Origin: Pontederia crassipes
Lineage: Eukaryota; Streptophyta; Magnoliopsida; Commelinales; Pontederiaceae
NCBI GenBank assembly: GCA_030549335.1
Contig: JAUKPH010000017.1
Coordinates: 8,393,501 to 8,457,500 of the forward strand
Length of the DNA stretch: 64,000 nt
Direction: 5' to 3'
In this document: positions 24,600-37,520 of the stretch, piece by piece
How the letters are laid out: each line of letters begins with the position of its first letter
How positions within the stretch are numbered: the stretch's first letter is position 1
The notes under the pieces: generated by a model
What the model was told of the DNA's origin: nothing
The model's database searches: none
Seen by the model: only the letters and a program-made list of their open reading frames with translations
Translations under genes and position numbers: made by a program

Positions 24600-26841
24600 G
24601 GATTTAATGGGGTCCTCCCCTTACAGGGGGAGGAACCCCCTCACCCCATTCGCATTCGTCGGATGGAGATCCGACGGGCGCGAATTTTTTGGACGGTTTA
24701 AGTAATAAATCAAATTTTTTTCGTCGCGCTCCTCTCTCTTCTCCCTCCCTCTCTCGCTCTCTTTTCACCCTCTCCCTCTGTCTTCTCCTTCCCTCTCGCG
24801 CTCATCTCTCTTCTCCCTCCCTCTCTTCCTCTCTTCTCCCTCCCTCTCTCGCCCGACGTCGGCGGCCAGATCGGCTCCCTCCCTCTCTCTTCTCCCTCCC
24901 TCTCTTGCCCGGCGTCGGCGGCCATCTGCGGCCGGTCAGATCTGCCCGCTTGACGATCGGATCTAACTGCGGCCGATCAGATCTGACCGCTCGGCGACCG
25001 ATTTAGTGCGAACGGCCGAATTTGACCGCCCAGCGATTGCCCGCGTTAGATCGGCCGCCTTGGCGGCCGGATCTGGTTGCGAGCAGCCAGATGTGGCCGC
25101 TCAGTGGCCGATCTAGCGCGGGCGGCCGGATCTGGCCGCTCGGCAGCCGGATCTGGCTGCCCGCATCAAATCTGACGAGGGCGGCCGGATCTGGCCGCTC
25201 TCCCCGAGGCCGCCGCCGCCACAGTGCTCTCTCGCCCCGCCGCCGCTGTGCTCTTGCCCACCGTGGCCTCTCTCTCGCCCTGCCTCCGTCGCGCTCTTGC
25301 CCGCTGCCACAGTGCTCTCTCACCCCTTTCCGCCGCCGGTCTCGCCCCACCGCCGCCTCTCTCGCCCCCCTCCGTCGCCGCTCTCGCCCCGCCGCCGCTG
25401 TGCTCTCGCCCGCCGCCGTCGCGCTCTCTCAGCCTTAGCTCTCTCAGCCCCGCCCGCCGCAATTGATTCTGAAATGTGTTCGACATTCGATGTTGATTCA
25501 TGAAAAATGTAACTTGAGCATGTAATTGATTCTTGTTGATGTAATGTTAGATTCATGAAAAATGTAATTTGGGAATGTAATTTTATCATGTTGACGTTGT
25601 AATGTGATACAAATGTGGGTATGAGCTCGACATTGTTCTGAGATACGAGCGTCGTTTCGATTATGTGATACAAACATTGTAATTTGATGTGCCATATTTG
25701 GACGACAAATAAAATGAAATTCACCCTTTCGACAATCATGTTCATATATAAAAATTGAACATCAAAGTGCATGAGTATTCAAATTCTTTGCCGACAAATG
25801 AAATGGAATTTCATCTTTTCGACGATCATGTTCAATTCCTATTCAAGAAAAAATCGAACGACAAATGAAATAGAATTCAATCTTTCGACAATCAAACTAC
25901 ATCAAAGTGCACTTCAACCACATCGAAGTGCAAGTGCATACAAATTCTTTGACGACAAATGAAATTAAATACAATCATGTTCAAGTTCAAACCACATACA
26001 AATGCATACAAATTACATTTTCAAATTACATATTTCATGAATCAACATTGAATGTGAATCAATTGCGGCGGCGGCGGGCGAGAGCACGACACGACGGTGG
26101 CAGCGGCGGGCGAGAGCACAGCGATGGCGGGACAAAACCGGCAGCGGAAAGGGGCGAGAGAGCACTACGGCGGCGGGCAGGAGCGCGGCGGAGGCGGGGC
26201 GAGAAAGCGGCCGCGGTGGGCGAGAGCACGACGGCGGCAGGGCGAGACCGGCGGCGGAAAGGGGCGAGAGAGCACTGCGGCGACGGAGGCCTCGGCGAGA
26301 GCGACTGGGCGGCCAGATCTGATTCGGCCAGATCGACCATCGAGCGGCCAGATCCTGCCGCCGAGACGGCCGATCTAACGCAGACAGCCGCTGGGCGGCC
26401 AGATTCGGCCGCCCATGCCAAATCGGCCGCCGAGCAGCCAGATCTGGCTACCGACGCCGGGCGAGAGAGAGGGAGAGAGAGGGAGGGAGAAGAGAGATTA
26501 GCACGAGAGGGAGGAAGAAGAAAGAGGGAGAGCGAGAGAGGGAGGGAGCCGATCTGGCCGCCGACGTCGGGCGAGAGAGGGAGGGAGAAGAGAGAGGGAT
26601 AGTGGGAGGGAGAAGAGAGATGAGCGCGAGAGGGAGGGAGAAGAGAGGGAGAGGGTGAAGAGAGGGAGAGAGAGGGAGGGAGAAGAGAGACGAGCGCGAC
26701 GAAAAAAATTAATTTTGACAAAAAAAAACTGATTTATTACCTAAATCATCCAAAAAATTCACGCCCGTCGGATCTCCATCCGACGGGCGCAAATAGGAGG
26801 AGGGGTTCCTCCCCCTTTACGGGGAGGACCCCGTTAAATCC
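24600..26841. mobile_element. Foldback element E, 2.24 kb with GC-rich arms
   Basis: The outer ends are inverted. The left starts GGATTTAATGGGGTCCTCCC and the right, reverse-complemented, starts GGATTTAACGGGGTCCTCCC. Both then contain an inner hairpin around CGTCGGATGGAGATCCGACG. The inverted similarity runs inward through CGTCGCGCTC, a CTCTCTTCTCCCTCCC tract, GGCCAGATCTGGCCGC-type palindromes and GCCGCCGC tracts, to the arm ends near 25500 and 26000. The central spacer is AT-rich. No transposase is present. The many open frames across the arms follow from the GC-rich simple sequence and are not genes. No clear target duplication was seen. Confidence 0.75.
25700..25990. repeat. Subrepeats in the spacer of foldback E
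   Basis: Four diverged units share GACGACAAATGAAAT-type words followed by TTTCGACAATCATGTTCAA and ATCAAAGTGCA, with a period of about 70-100 bp. They separate the two GC-rich arms. Confidence 0.65.
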
Positions 26842-27463
26842 AAAATCTAAATAAGTTTCACAAATTTTATGATATGATATGAATATTTTTGCACTAATAA
26901 CTTTGATATTGTTGCATGCTACATTATTCAATAAGTCAAGTTTTTTTATTAACAAATAAAATACTTCCTTTCTTGCTTAGAAACTTACGGAACAAAATTG
27001 TACGAGGAAGAAATAATTTTACTTTACATTAAAAAAAGTTAAAACAAGTACATATTAATTAGTAATATTATTAATCTAAACATATTTCGAATTCTGACCT
27101 CGTGTAAATAAAATTAATCGGATAATTAGAATAATTTTGACAAGAATTCATTCTTAAGAAAAATATAACCACCTCATCCTTTCGAAAAAAAAAACTAAGA
27201 AATAATTTGTTACTTAATTTGATGTTTGAACTCTCTAACGAACTTGGATATTTCAGCTTTATTTATTTTATTATTATTAGTTTCCAAACTTGGGGCCGTC
27301 GCCGTTGTTTCACATTCCAAGATTGCCGTCGTCCGCCACGCCACCCTTTAAAACGCAGCCGCTCCGACGTCGGATTCGCAGCTACCCGTCGTCGCGTCAC
27401 AGGGAGAACACACACGAAAAGTAAGGTTCGTGTTGTTTTTTTTAGAGAACAAACCTGCGAGCC
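26842..27463. other. Intergenic DNA and promoter region of the prolyl 4-hydroxylase gene
   Basis: AT-rich sequence, becoming GC-richer from about 27290, just before the start codon at 27464. I see no other feature. Confidence 0.4.
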
Positions 27464-30400
27464 ATGTCATCCTTGAGGCCTCTAATGGCGAGAGGAGGAG
27501 GAGGGGGTAGGCTGAATCCTCGAATCTTCTCCGGTCGGAAAGCGGGTGCGGCGGCGTCACCCTACGCCGCGGCGTTCGCGGCGCTGCTGGGGCTCTCCAT
27601 TGTTCTGCTGCTTCTCCTCGCCTTCGGCATCTTCTCTCTCCCCGTCGAGACCAACACCCCCCACAAGGCCACCGCCTCTGGCGGCGATGATCATGCTCAC
27701 GGTCACGGTCGCGACCGATCCTTGTCGGAGACGTGAGCTTCCGGATTGGGTTATTGTTGATTCATGCGTTCGGAGCTGGATCCGATCTGAGGCCGGTTGC
27801 TCTTTCTTGGTTTGATGCAGGGAGGGACTGGGGCAGAGAGGTCGACAGTGGACAGAGGTCGTCTCATGGGAGCCGAGGGCGTTTGTTTACCACAATTTCC
27901 TGGTCTGTGCTCCGAAAGAGTAATTAGATTATTACTAAAATTTTCATGTTCTCCATTTGATATGTAAATATAATTCGTTGAGTTATCTGAGAATTCATGG
28001 TAAATTAACTCTATCTCGCATTGCTTTTGTCCGTGCACTCAGGAAAGGTTAGATCGCTATGTTAATGGTTTTCCGTATAACTTTTTCAAAAGCTGATTAT
28101 GGGGGTAAGAGAGACATGAAGGTCCTAGTTGTAGGGAGCATGCATCATAGCTCAGCTATGAATTTTTTAAACAAGGCATCATTCTGTTACATTGAATTGC
28201 ACATTGTCAAACCCGTGGCAGCATGCATGCCACAAACTATCTTCAATTTCAAATAGACAAAGTTTGTTGCTATTTTACTGCGTCGACCTGATCATCAGCA
28301 TTAATGCATAATAAATAGTTGCAACTTTGCCCTATTTCATTTTCACCTTTTTTTTAGGAGAAAAAGGATGACCACCAGAGTTGACATGATCCAGTCACTT
28401 AAACATAGGATTTGTTTTTCACCTTAATGCACAAACCATGCTGCTGTAGGATGACATTTCTCTGGCCTTGACACTTTTATGCTGTTACAGACTTGTATTG
28501 TATCAGCATTTTGTTACTCTTAATATTCCAAAAGCAGAATTATATGTTATCTTTTCTAAAAAAAGAATTATAATCTCTTTTTTTGTCTTTATATCCTCTT
28601 CTTTATATTTGAACTGAAAGCCAATATTTGTATAAGAAGAACCCTATCCACTGAAGAAAAGCACATTACATGCAGACAACCATAAAAATTTAATCCTAAA
28701 TTTTAAATGGCATATACATATGAGGCAATATAAGCATCTCTTTTAGATATACACAAGGGATTGGTCCTCTTATGTCAAGATACAATTGTGATCGTATATG
28801 GATTCATTTAAACAATAGAATGTTTGCTGACCTATCAAACTGAATTCTTGGTTGATGTTTTATTGTGCACATTTCTGTTGGTTTATCTATGCATCTTTTA
28901 TTCATTCATCTCATGGTATTCAATATTTGTCAATAATAGTTCTAACAATTTTGTTCTTCATAACACTTGAATATTGATCAATACGTTATTTGTGCACTGA
29001 TTCATGTGTTTCTTATGCCAGTCCAAGGAAGAATGTGAATACTTAATTAAGTTGGCCACCCCTCACATGGAAAAGTCTACAGTTGTTGATAGCACTACTG
29101 GTCAAAGTAAAGATAGCAGGTTGGTGTAATCCATTTCTTTGTTAGTTTTCATAATTAAGAGTAACTTAGTTACCTTCAACAAGAAATTAGGATTCACTTG
29201 GTTGTTTGCATATATAAATGTGCAGGGTCCGAACAAGCTCGGGCATGTTTCTCCAAAGAGGCCGGGATAAGGTTATCAGAGCTATTGAGAAAAGGATAGC
29301 TGACTATACTTTTATACCAGCAGGTGTGTAACAAGCAACACATCAAATACTTAATTTGGAAACAGAATTTGTACTACTTGTCAAAATGTTTTATACTGAT
29401 TTGTAAAAGAGGGATAGGCATTAAAATCAGCTACAGCGTATATGATTCTGAACTTCAAAATGAGGTATAGGCTGCTTAGAGGCATCACGCATTAGATTGG
29501 TGAAAAAAAATGTCCCACGGATGAACTAATATAAAAACTTCCAAATTAGTTCAAAATGCAGAATTTCATTGATTTTCATAGTTTGTCGTGGATTAATGTC
29601 CAAACAATAAATGTGCATGTCAAATCCACAAAGTTTCAAATGCTATTATGGTTGATTTATCAAATCATATTCAAAGGGATATTTGTAGTATGTGAAATTA
29701 CATCAACATTGAAAACAATACACATGCAACAATTAACATGCAAAATGTGGCATATGTATTACATCCACGGACCATACAATGTTTGTCCATGTGTGCACTA
29801 CAAAATATAGTTCATTACACATGCATTGTTCCCATTAGCATTATATTTTTGGAACTTGAAGAGAGATGGCGTGTCTGTTGGAAAATGTACTTTTTTATCA
29901 GTTCGTTTCTCTCATCATTGACAGAAACATAATGTAAGTGCTTATGTTCAAGTCTATTTTTATGGTTGTAGGTTGTAACATCATATGCCTATAATCGTAA
30001 GGATCATACAATTTTAATTGTCTTCATGTAATAAACCAATCAAATATTTTTATAGAGCATGGCGAGGGTCTCCAAGTTCTCCATTATGAGGTCGGGCAGA
30101 AATATGAACCTCATTTTGATTACTTTCTTGATGAATTCAATGTTAAGAATGGGGGACAAAGGATGGCTACCCTTCTGATGTATCTGTATGTATCTGTATA
30201 TCCCATTTCCTTCCATTTGACTTTAGGACGCATTATGCTTCTTATTACTAGTCAACCAAGATCTCTTTTTACATTTTAATTTTTGCAGTTCTGATGTGGA
30301 AGAAGGAGGTGAGACAATCTTTCCTAATGCCAAAATCAACAGTAGTACTTTGCCATGGCACAATGAGCTCTCAGAATGTGGAAAGAGAGGTCTTGGTCTT

Positions 30401-30776
30401 AAGCCCAAGATGGGAGATGCTTTACTCTTCTGGAGCATGAAACCTGATGCTACTGTAGATCCATTAAGTTTGCATGGTTAGCTATTTATCCTTGGCTAGT
30501 TTTAATGTTGCTCATCACAACCTGATTTGTTTATATGACTATTTTAAAACAACTGTTCATATAAAATTCGTGTGTTTTATTAGCATAACTAACGAATACT
30601 CCTTATCAACTTAGGCCTACTATGATTTTTCATGAGTCATTTTTGGGTTGTCAATGATGTGGTCATCTTATTGTTCGATGTCTCCATGATTTATCTTTGC
30701 AGGTGGATGCCCTGTGATTAAGGGAAACAAGTGGTCATCCACGAAATGGATGCATGTTCATGAGTACAAAGTGTGA
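27464..30776 (+). CDS. P4H: Prolyl 4-hydroxylase, type II membrane protein
   Basis: Seven exons: 27464-27732, 27821-27902, 29022-29119, 29226-29323, 30056-30185, 30289-30476, 30703-30776. Borders are GT/AG, phases agree, and the total is 939 bases, 312 residues. The enzyme hydroxylates peptidyl proline in ER/Golgi cargo such as extensins and arabinogalactan proteins, using Fe(II), O2 and 2-oxoglutarate. A short basic N-terminus precedes one hydrophobic anchor (about residues 35-60), then a lumenal stem and the catalytic domain. Visible active-site residues are H202 and D204 (EPHFDY), H288 (SLHGGCPV) and K298 (GNKW). The H288-K298 spacing of ten matches the family. Length is typical and no lesion was found. 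Confidence 0.95.
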
Positions 30777-32188
30777 TTTGCAAACTCAAGGTATGATAAG
30801 ACATCACTTTATATTAATTAAAAAAATTAGTGAACTAATTAAGAGAATAATCAATAGTTAATTTATATGTTTATATTCTAAATTATTAATTGTTTATATA
30901 GTTTTGAAATGTGTTTACTAAGTAACAAGAATTTGGTTCACTCCACACATACTATTAATTATGGAGATTTTTTCTCTGGAATGGACAATTTATTAATAGT
31001 GAGCGTGTTTAAGATTCTTGCATTTTTGCTAGTACATTATCTATCCTATTTTCATTTCTATAATCATACAGTTAATTGTATTTAGTTTCTATCAAGGTAC
31101 TCTATAATGATTGGTTAAGTTTCTATGACATTCCTTAAGCTTAGTATGTTCCCTAACTTCCGTGATCCACATCATTGGTTCTGGAAGTATAGGAGGTGTC
31201 TAGATCTACTATGATTTAGCAATTAATGTTCCAAGCACATAGGTAAATTGGAAAGTTGACATAGATAAAGATCTTTCATCATCTCCTTTTGTTAGAGAAA
31301 TTTTTAATCAGTTCAATATTTAGAAAGAACATAGAATATTGCAGCAAGGGCTTTCTTTCCTCCTCGTTTTCTGACATCTCATAGCAGCTATATGCATCCT
31401 TTGTGTAGTTTCTCTGCACATATATGCCTCTACAGGCACTGCTACATAATTGATTTGTATAACATAATCATAAAATGTGTTTCCAGGTAAAGATAAAACA
31501 AGCATGTAATTCACGCGTCCACTGTGGATCATCGGAATGGGATCGAGCTACTGCACACTGTTAACGTTAAATTGTTTACTGAGCTGGATCTGTATGTCTT
31601 GAAAAAGGTTAAAGAATAAAGCAGGGCAATGTAGTAGGGTAGGAATTCTGTCATATCATGGAAATTGGGTGCTGATATTTTAGTTGTGATCTTTCCTAAC
31701 TTGTACATTATACGAACAAGCAGCAGAATTGTAGGATCACAATGTAGGTTTTTGAGTCCTAATTGAATACCTAGTTCATTTATATCCTGCATACCTTTTT
31801 TTTTAGGAGATGGTGTGTAGTATCATGTCTATACAAGAAAAAGCCACTCGAATGCGTCAGAGAAAAATAGTAGTGTGCTTATTTCGGAATCTCCACCTGT
31901 TGTCATTTTCTTCAACTTATGGGATTTCAGGGGAAAAATTGTCCAAAGGTCATTATGCAAGCCCTAACATTGTGATGCTTGTTTCAAATTAAGCTCTATG
32001 GGAAAAAATGATTTTGGAAAAAGTACTATTTCATAACCGAAACATTATTTGTAAAAGATGTCTTTATTGTGAAAGAGATGTAATGTACAATACAAATAAT
32101 ATTGCATTACCAATATGTTTTTATTTGAAAAATCGGCAGAGTTTTATTGTGTTAAAAAACTTCAAATCTCCAACGTATCCACCAAAAG
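30777..32188. other. 3' flank of the prolyl 4-hydroxylase gene
   Basis: AT-rich sequence that should include the 3' UTR. Short frames here have no recognisable content. Confidence 0.4.
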
Positions 32189-32198
32189 TCAAATATCT

Positions 32199-33165
32199 GG
32201 ATAAATTACATTAAATATTTTCAACTTTAATGTTTGCTCAACGATGTCCTCTAACTTCACTTTGTAGCACCGACATCCTCCAGCATATGTGATGCTGACA
32301 AGACATATTCTCTTCTCTCTATTGGAGTTGATGAATATTTCAGGATTCCTTATTTCTCACACCGGGGTCGTCCACGTGAGCTTAAGAGAATCTGAATATT
32401 ACCCAATTAACAGTGTTGCTGGCTTACGAATGAAGGGGGGGTTCGGGGAGGGGGGGCCTCGCCCCTCGACGGCGGTCCCTCTCGCCGGTGAGCGGGCGGG
32501 GGTTCGGGGGCAGCGCTCTCGAAATCTAGACGGGTTTTGGGCTTTTGTTTAGCCGGCCCATGTTGTTCGAATTAGGTTTTTTCTCTGTTTTGTTCGGGTT
32601 TGGAATCCGTTTAAGAGAGACTATTTATAGCTTATTTTCATATGTAATCTGTGTGGCAGCTGTAAACCTAAACAATATAGTGGAACCTCTTTGCATGATG
32701 TAGCCCTAATCTCAAGGGTGAACTTGAATAAATTCGTGTGTCTCATCTATTTTTTTGCAATCTCTTCGCGATTTTCTCTCTATGTTCTCGAATTTTCTCA
32801 TCACTCTCCACGTTGATGTGAAATTTTTAAAAAATAAAAAATATCACGAGGGGCGCAGTTGATCCCCCAGCTCCGGCGAGGGGGGAGGGGGCACGCGTCG
32901 ACGAGGAGATCCCACTTGCTGGCGATGTCCTCGTGGCATTTTTTGTTTTTAAATTATTTTTTTAATATTGCCACATCAGCGCAGAGACGAGAGAAGATGT
33001 CTTGTCAGCATCACGTATGCATCACATCAATTTCGCGATAGGAAGACGAGCTATAACAGGTAAAGAGAGCACTGAGTGAAACGAGTTAAAAAATGAAGGG
33101 TATTATTGTTATAAAGTGAAGTTGAGCAAACCTTAAAATTGAAGAACATTTGATGTATTTTATCC
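32199..33165. mobile_element. Foldback element C (MULE-type) with 10-bp target duplication
   Basis: The left end reads GGATAAATTACATTAAAT and the reverse complement of the right end reads GGATAAAATACATCAAAT. Both continue to a shared GGTTTGCTCAA / TGTTTGCTCAA word and, further in, to GTGATGCTGACAAGACAT with its inverted partner ATGTCTTGTCAGCATCAC. Flanking 10-mers TCAAATATCT (32189-32198) and TCAAATACCT (33166-33175) differ at one base, a good 9-10-bp Mutator-type duplication. A Copia-like LTR piece sits inside. Its right flank abuts foldback B. Confidence 0.75.
32413..32830 (+). mobile_element. Copia-type LTR fragment nested in foldback C
   Basis: Starts near TGTTGCTGGCTTACGAATG and runs through a GC-rich part. 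Downstream come a TATTTATAG box (about 32620), ACAATATAGTGGAA, GATGTAGCCCTAATCT, GGGTGAACTTGAATAAATTC and GTGTGTCTCATC. This order is typical of the promoter/R/U5 region of plant Copia LTRs. The exact right end and target duplication were not found, so it may be truncated. Confidence 0.5.
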
Positions 33166-33175
33166 TCAAATACCT

Positions 33176-33880
33176 GGATAAATTACACGATTGATCCTCC
33201 AACTTTAAGTCGATTTCAAATTGGTCCTTCAACTTCAATTTATAATCAGAACGTCCTCCATCTTTTATTATTTTTTTGCACGATTAGTCATCTTGACCGG
33301 TGATCATGGATTTTTCTGGTTGCCTTGCATACGTCGCTGCTTTTCTCTCTCATCCACGTCAATTTCAGTAGTCGTCCACGTCATTATATATTTTTTTAAA
33401 AAAAATGAGATCGTTCACATCATTATAAAAATTTTAAAAAATAAAAAAATAAACTCCGACGAGAGAGAGAAGAGGGAGGCGATCGGCCCCCTCTGGTCGA
33501 GCTCCGGCCAGAGGGGGTGATCGCTCCCTCCTCTCTCCCGCGCGTGCTCGCCATGCTGGAGAGAGAAGGAGGGGGCGATCGCCCCCCTCCCTCTGGTCCG
33601 AGCACGCGCAGAGGGAGGGGTCGATCGCCCCCTTTCTTCTCTCTCGTCGGAGCTCATTTTTTTTAAAATTTTTATAATGATGTGGATGTCTTTATCTTTT
33701 CTTAATTATTTTTTAAAATTTTTATAATAACGCGGATGACTTAAACTAAGGCGGCACGTATGCAAGGCAATCGAGAAATCTGCGATCACTGGTCAAGAGG
33801 ATTAATCGTGCAAGAAAATAAAAGATGGATGACGTTCTGATTATAAATTGAAGTTGGAGAATCAGTTTGAAAGCGACTTA
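33176..33880. mobile_element. Foldback element B, same family as element A
   Basis: The left end reads GGATAAATTACACGATTGATC. The arms share TTGCACGATTAGTCATCTTG on the left with its inverted counterpart AGAGGATTAATCGTGCAAG on the right. The core is GC-rich with inverted CCCCTCTGGTCGAGCTCC / CGGAGCTC words, as in the element at 17376-18140. The extreme right terminus looks lost after about 33880. Confidence 0.7.
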
Positions 33881-33989
33881 AAAAAACACAGTAAGAAGTT
33901 TTTTTTATGACACTACTTTATATTTAAGATAAAAAGTTTGATCAACGAAGAATGCCGTTAAGTAGGCTACTGATAATCTTATAAAACAT

Positions 33990-36080
33990 ATTCACATTTA
34001 TCTTTTTCTTCTAAATTTTTCTGTTTTCTAGACTTTTCTAATGTTTTCTCTCTTTGATGTCATAAATATCATTAATTATCTTTTCCACTACCCATTACAA
34101 ACCATTATAGCCTTTCCACTCCATCTTCCTCTCTAAAAAAAGTTATCTATACTATTATAACTCAATTTATCATTTTCTATTCCCTCCACACCAGAATTAG
34201 TTATATCATTAATTTTTTTTTATCTCAATAACCTTTTAATTTCTCTTTGAAGACCAAAAGACAATAATAAATCTTTCTGTTGACCCCACGACTTCTCTCT
34301 AAAATTCCATCTGTAAAATTAAAATAATTAATCTTCTTATTATTTATTCTAACTTCATTAATAGTAATATTTCATTTTCTCTATTAAAATATCTTTCTTT
34401 CAACTCCTCCAATACCACCGCATAACATTCTCCCCCTTCTCTTCCCACCGTATAACTTTCTTCATTTGTTCTCTTCTACCTCCAACAATGGTTCTTTCTT
34501 TTTTCTTTATCATTTCAAACAGAAATGTTTTTCTTTCACTTATTTATTATATTTATATGAAATATTTATTATTTCCGGCGCAAACAGAAATATATATATA
34601 TATATTTCATTTATCTTGCTCCATTGCCTATTTAGAAGCATACTCATCTTGAGAATTGTTATTTGCTTATTTGATTTTTGGAATATGCTATGATTTAATG
34701 GAGAATTTTAAGATGCACAACAAATTAAGGAAATATAAATATTAAGTCTATGATCGTTATTTTTTATAAGATGAAGTTATTACTCCTATTTAGAAAAAGT
34801 GAAACTATTTATGTTGATTGTGCTATTGGTGAGATTTATTAGAGTGCATAAGAATAAGATCAAATCTTATAAAAACACATTACTATATATTTTTAATTAT
34901 AATTAGTGGAGGAAAAATTATTGTGCTACATCATCATATGCTTATTAATCACCATCTGATTCATGATGGACGATAAATTAAAAAAAATATTCAATTAATC
35001 AATCCATCATCCATCCTTACTCGGATGGTGTAGCACAATATTTTTTTCCTCCGCTAACTATAACTAAAAATACATAGTAATACGTCTTTATAAGATTTGA
35101 TCTTATTCTTATTCATTCTAATAAATCTCACCAACAGTGCAGTCAACATAAATAGGTTCACTTTTTCTAAATAGGAGTAATCTCTTCATCTTCTATATAA
35201 AATAACAATCATAACTTAAATATTTATATTTCCTTATTTTTTTGTGCACCTTAAAAGTCTCCATTAAATCACAGCATATTACAAAAATCAAATAAGCAAA
35301 TCACAATTCTTAAGATGGGCACGCTTCTAAATAGGCAATGGCGCGAGATAAGTGAAAAAAAGACTATTTCTATTTGCGTCCAAATGATAAATAATTTATA
35401 TTATGAATATGATTTATGATAAATAAGTGAAAGAAAAATATTTCTGTCCAAAATAATAAAGAAAGAAGAAAAAACTTTTTTTTTGCCACCCCGTAAAGTG
35501 ACGTCGACGATTTAATTCGGGAAAACCTTTGTTGGAGGTAAAAGAGAACGAAGTTATGCGGTGAAAAAAGAAGGGCGAGAATGTTACGTGGATCGGTGGT
35601 GGTGTGGGATGACGTATTGATGTGGATTTATAGTTGTGAAAAGAAGTTGATGAGTCAAAAGAAGTCTTTTATGGAGAAAATGAAAGATTACTATTAACGT
35701 AGTTAGAATAAATAATAATAAGATAAATATTTTAATTTTGCATATGCAGTTTTAGAGAGAACTTAATGGGTCAAAAGAAAGAATTATTTTTGTCTTTAGG
35801 TTTTCAAAGAGAAATTAAGAAGTTATTGAGATAAAATTAATTAATGATATAACCAATTTTTTTGCGGAGGGAATAGAAAATGCCAAATTGAGTTATAATA
35901 GTATAGACACACTTTTATATAGAGGAAGAAGAAGTGGAAAGGCTTATAGGCTATAATGGTAAGCAGTGGATTATAATGTTAGTGGAAAAAATAATTAATG
36001 GTATTTATGGCATCTAAGAGAGAAAACATTAGAAAAATATAGAAAAATAAGAAAATTAGAATAAAAGATAAATGTGAATG
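33990..36080. mobile_element. Foldback element D, near-complete 2.1-kb palindrome
   Basis: The left arm (about 33990-34940) and right arm (about 35020-36080) are reverse complements over almost their entire length. Paired landmarks include ATTCACATTTATC with GATAAATGTGAAT at the tips, CTATACTATTATAACTCAAT with ATTGAGTTATAATAGTATAG, and GTGCTATTGGTGAGATTTAT with ATAAATCTCACCAACAGTGC near the centre. The unpaired loop is under about 100 bp. There is no transposase. It lies about 1.4 kb upstream of the sucrose transporter start. Confidence 0.8.
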
Positions 36081-37520
36081 GTGGCTCGAGAATCACCTTC
36101 AATGCGAATAATTCAAATTAGTCTATCCACCCACCGTCATCAAATGATGATTAATAGACGTATGATGGTACTATATTTAAAGGATATAGTACAAATATTA
36201 AATCCTTAATAGAAATAGGGATTATTAGTTGTACTATCCTTTTGTTTATTTTTTAACTCAATATCATTTTAAAATTATATTTTATCTATAAAATTGTTAA
36301 AATGACTAGTAAATAAAAGCATTTATATTTTCATTCCGCTATAAAAGTTAATAAATTATTAATATAAGAAATTGTTGCATTTATGATGTAATAATGTATG
36401 CAGTGCAATTTGAGTATAAATATTGTACAAGCTAAGTAATAAAATATTCGATAAGTAAATAAAATTAGAAAATATTTTATAGAAAAGTGGTATTAATACT
36501 ATCTTATTGAAAAAGATGGAACATAATAAACATATAAGAATATTGATTGTGACTAATATTAACTAAAATCACAATGTTCGCAACTTTCACTGCATGTACA
36601 TGAATTTCAATAAATATCATTTTTAGTGCAGCATTCTAGAAATAAAAGAAAAAACAATATGAACTTATGATATAGTTAAGATATATTTATAGCATATAAA
36701 CCATAATCAAATTAAAGAACAGTTAGAAATAAAGATATTTAGTATCTTGAATTGATATGCAAAAACTCCATTACGTATAGAAAGTAAAATAAGACAACAT
36801 TTCATCTTTTTATATTTTTATTGACTTAAAACAATATAAATTAAATTTTGACTCATATTTATTCTTTTTCAATAAGTTTAGTTATAAAAAATTATGATGA
36901 CTTATTTTACAAAAATAATAATTGATTATTTTATTACCACTCAGTTATATATTACAATTGGATTACTTTGTAAATTATTATTACTACTACAATAAACGGT
37001 AAATATTAAAAAAAGTTATGATCGCACTAATTTTAAATTGGTACGATAAGTTTTTCTAGTATTATAAATAAGACCAGCGTAGAAACTTAAATTTGTTTAA
37101 CGAAAAATGTTTTGGGGTCTATATACATTTTTTATTATTTTGAAAAAAAGGGAGACTCACTAATATTTTTCTTAATATATCATTTGTTTGAAAAATGCGG
37201 CAAATCTATTTATTTTCCAAAAAATTGGACACAAAAAAAAATTGGCCGGTCCGAATGCGACATTTTGACAATTTTCTGCATCTTGTGGGATTTGACTCGC
37301 TGCGCATTGCCACGAGCAAAGTGGACATCACCACACCGTCAGCAGATCACATATTGTGACAATTTTGGTACTTTATCCCCCATCAGATCCCACTCCTCTG
37401 GCTCCATCTCCGTCTCCGGCTCCGGCGTCCCACCACCGGCGGTGACCCCTTTCGGATGGGAATCACCTCGACGGTCTCCTAGTTCGCATAGCATCTATCG
37501 GATCTCCCCCCCTTGTAACC
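36081..37520. other. Upstream region of the sucrose transporter gene
   Basis: AT-rich to about 37220, then GC-richer 5' leader sequence. An open frame from 37112 runs into exon 1 in another frame; its translation is not family-like, so it is not called. Confidence 0.4.

Noticed and set aside
24689-26721. Many overlapping open frames of 65-231 codons on both strands
   Set aside because: They follow from GC-rich simple repeats in the inverted arms of foldback E; translations are Arg/Pro/Ser repeats with no protein family.
33415-33657. Open frames in the GC-rich core of foldback B
   Set aside because: Same reason: inverted GC-rich repeats, not coding.
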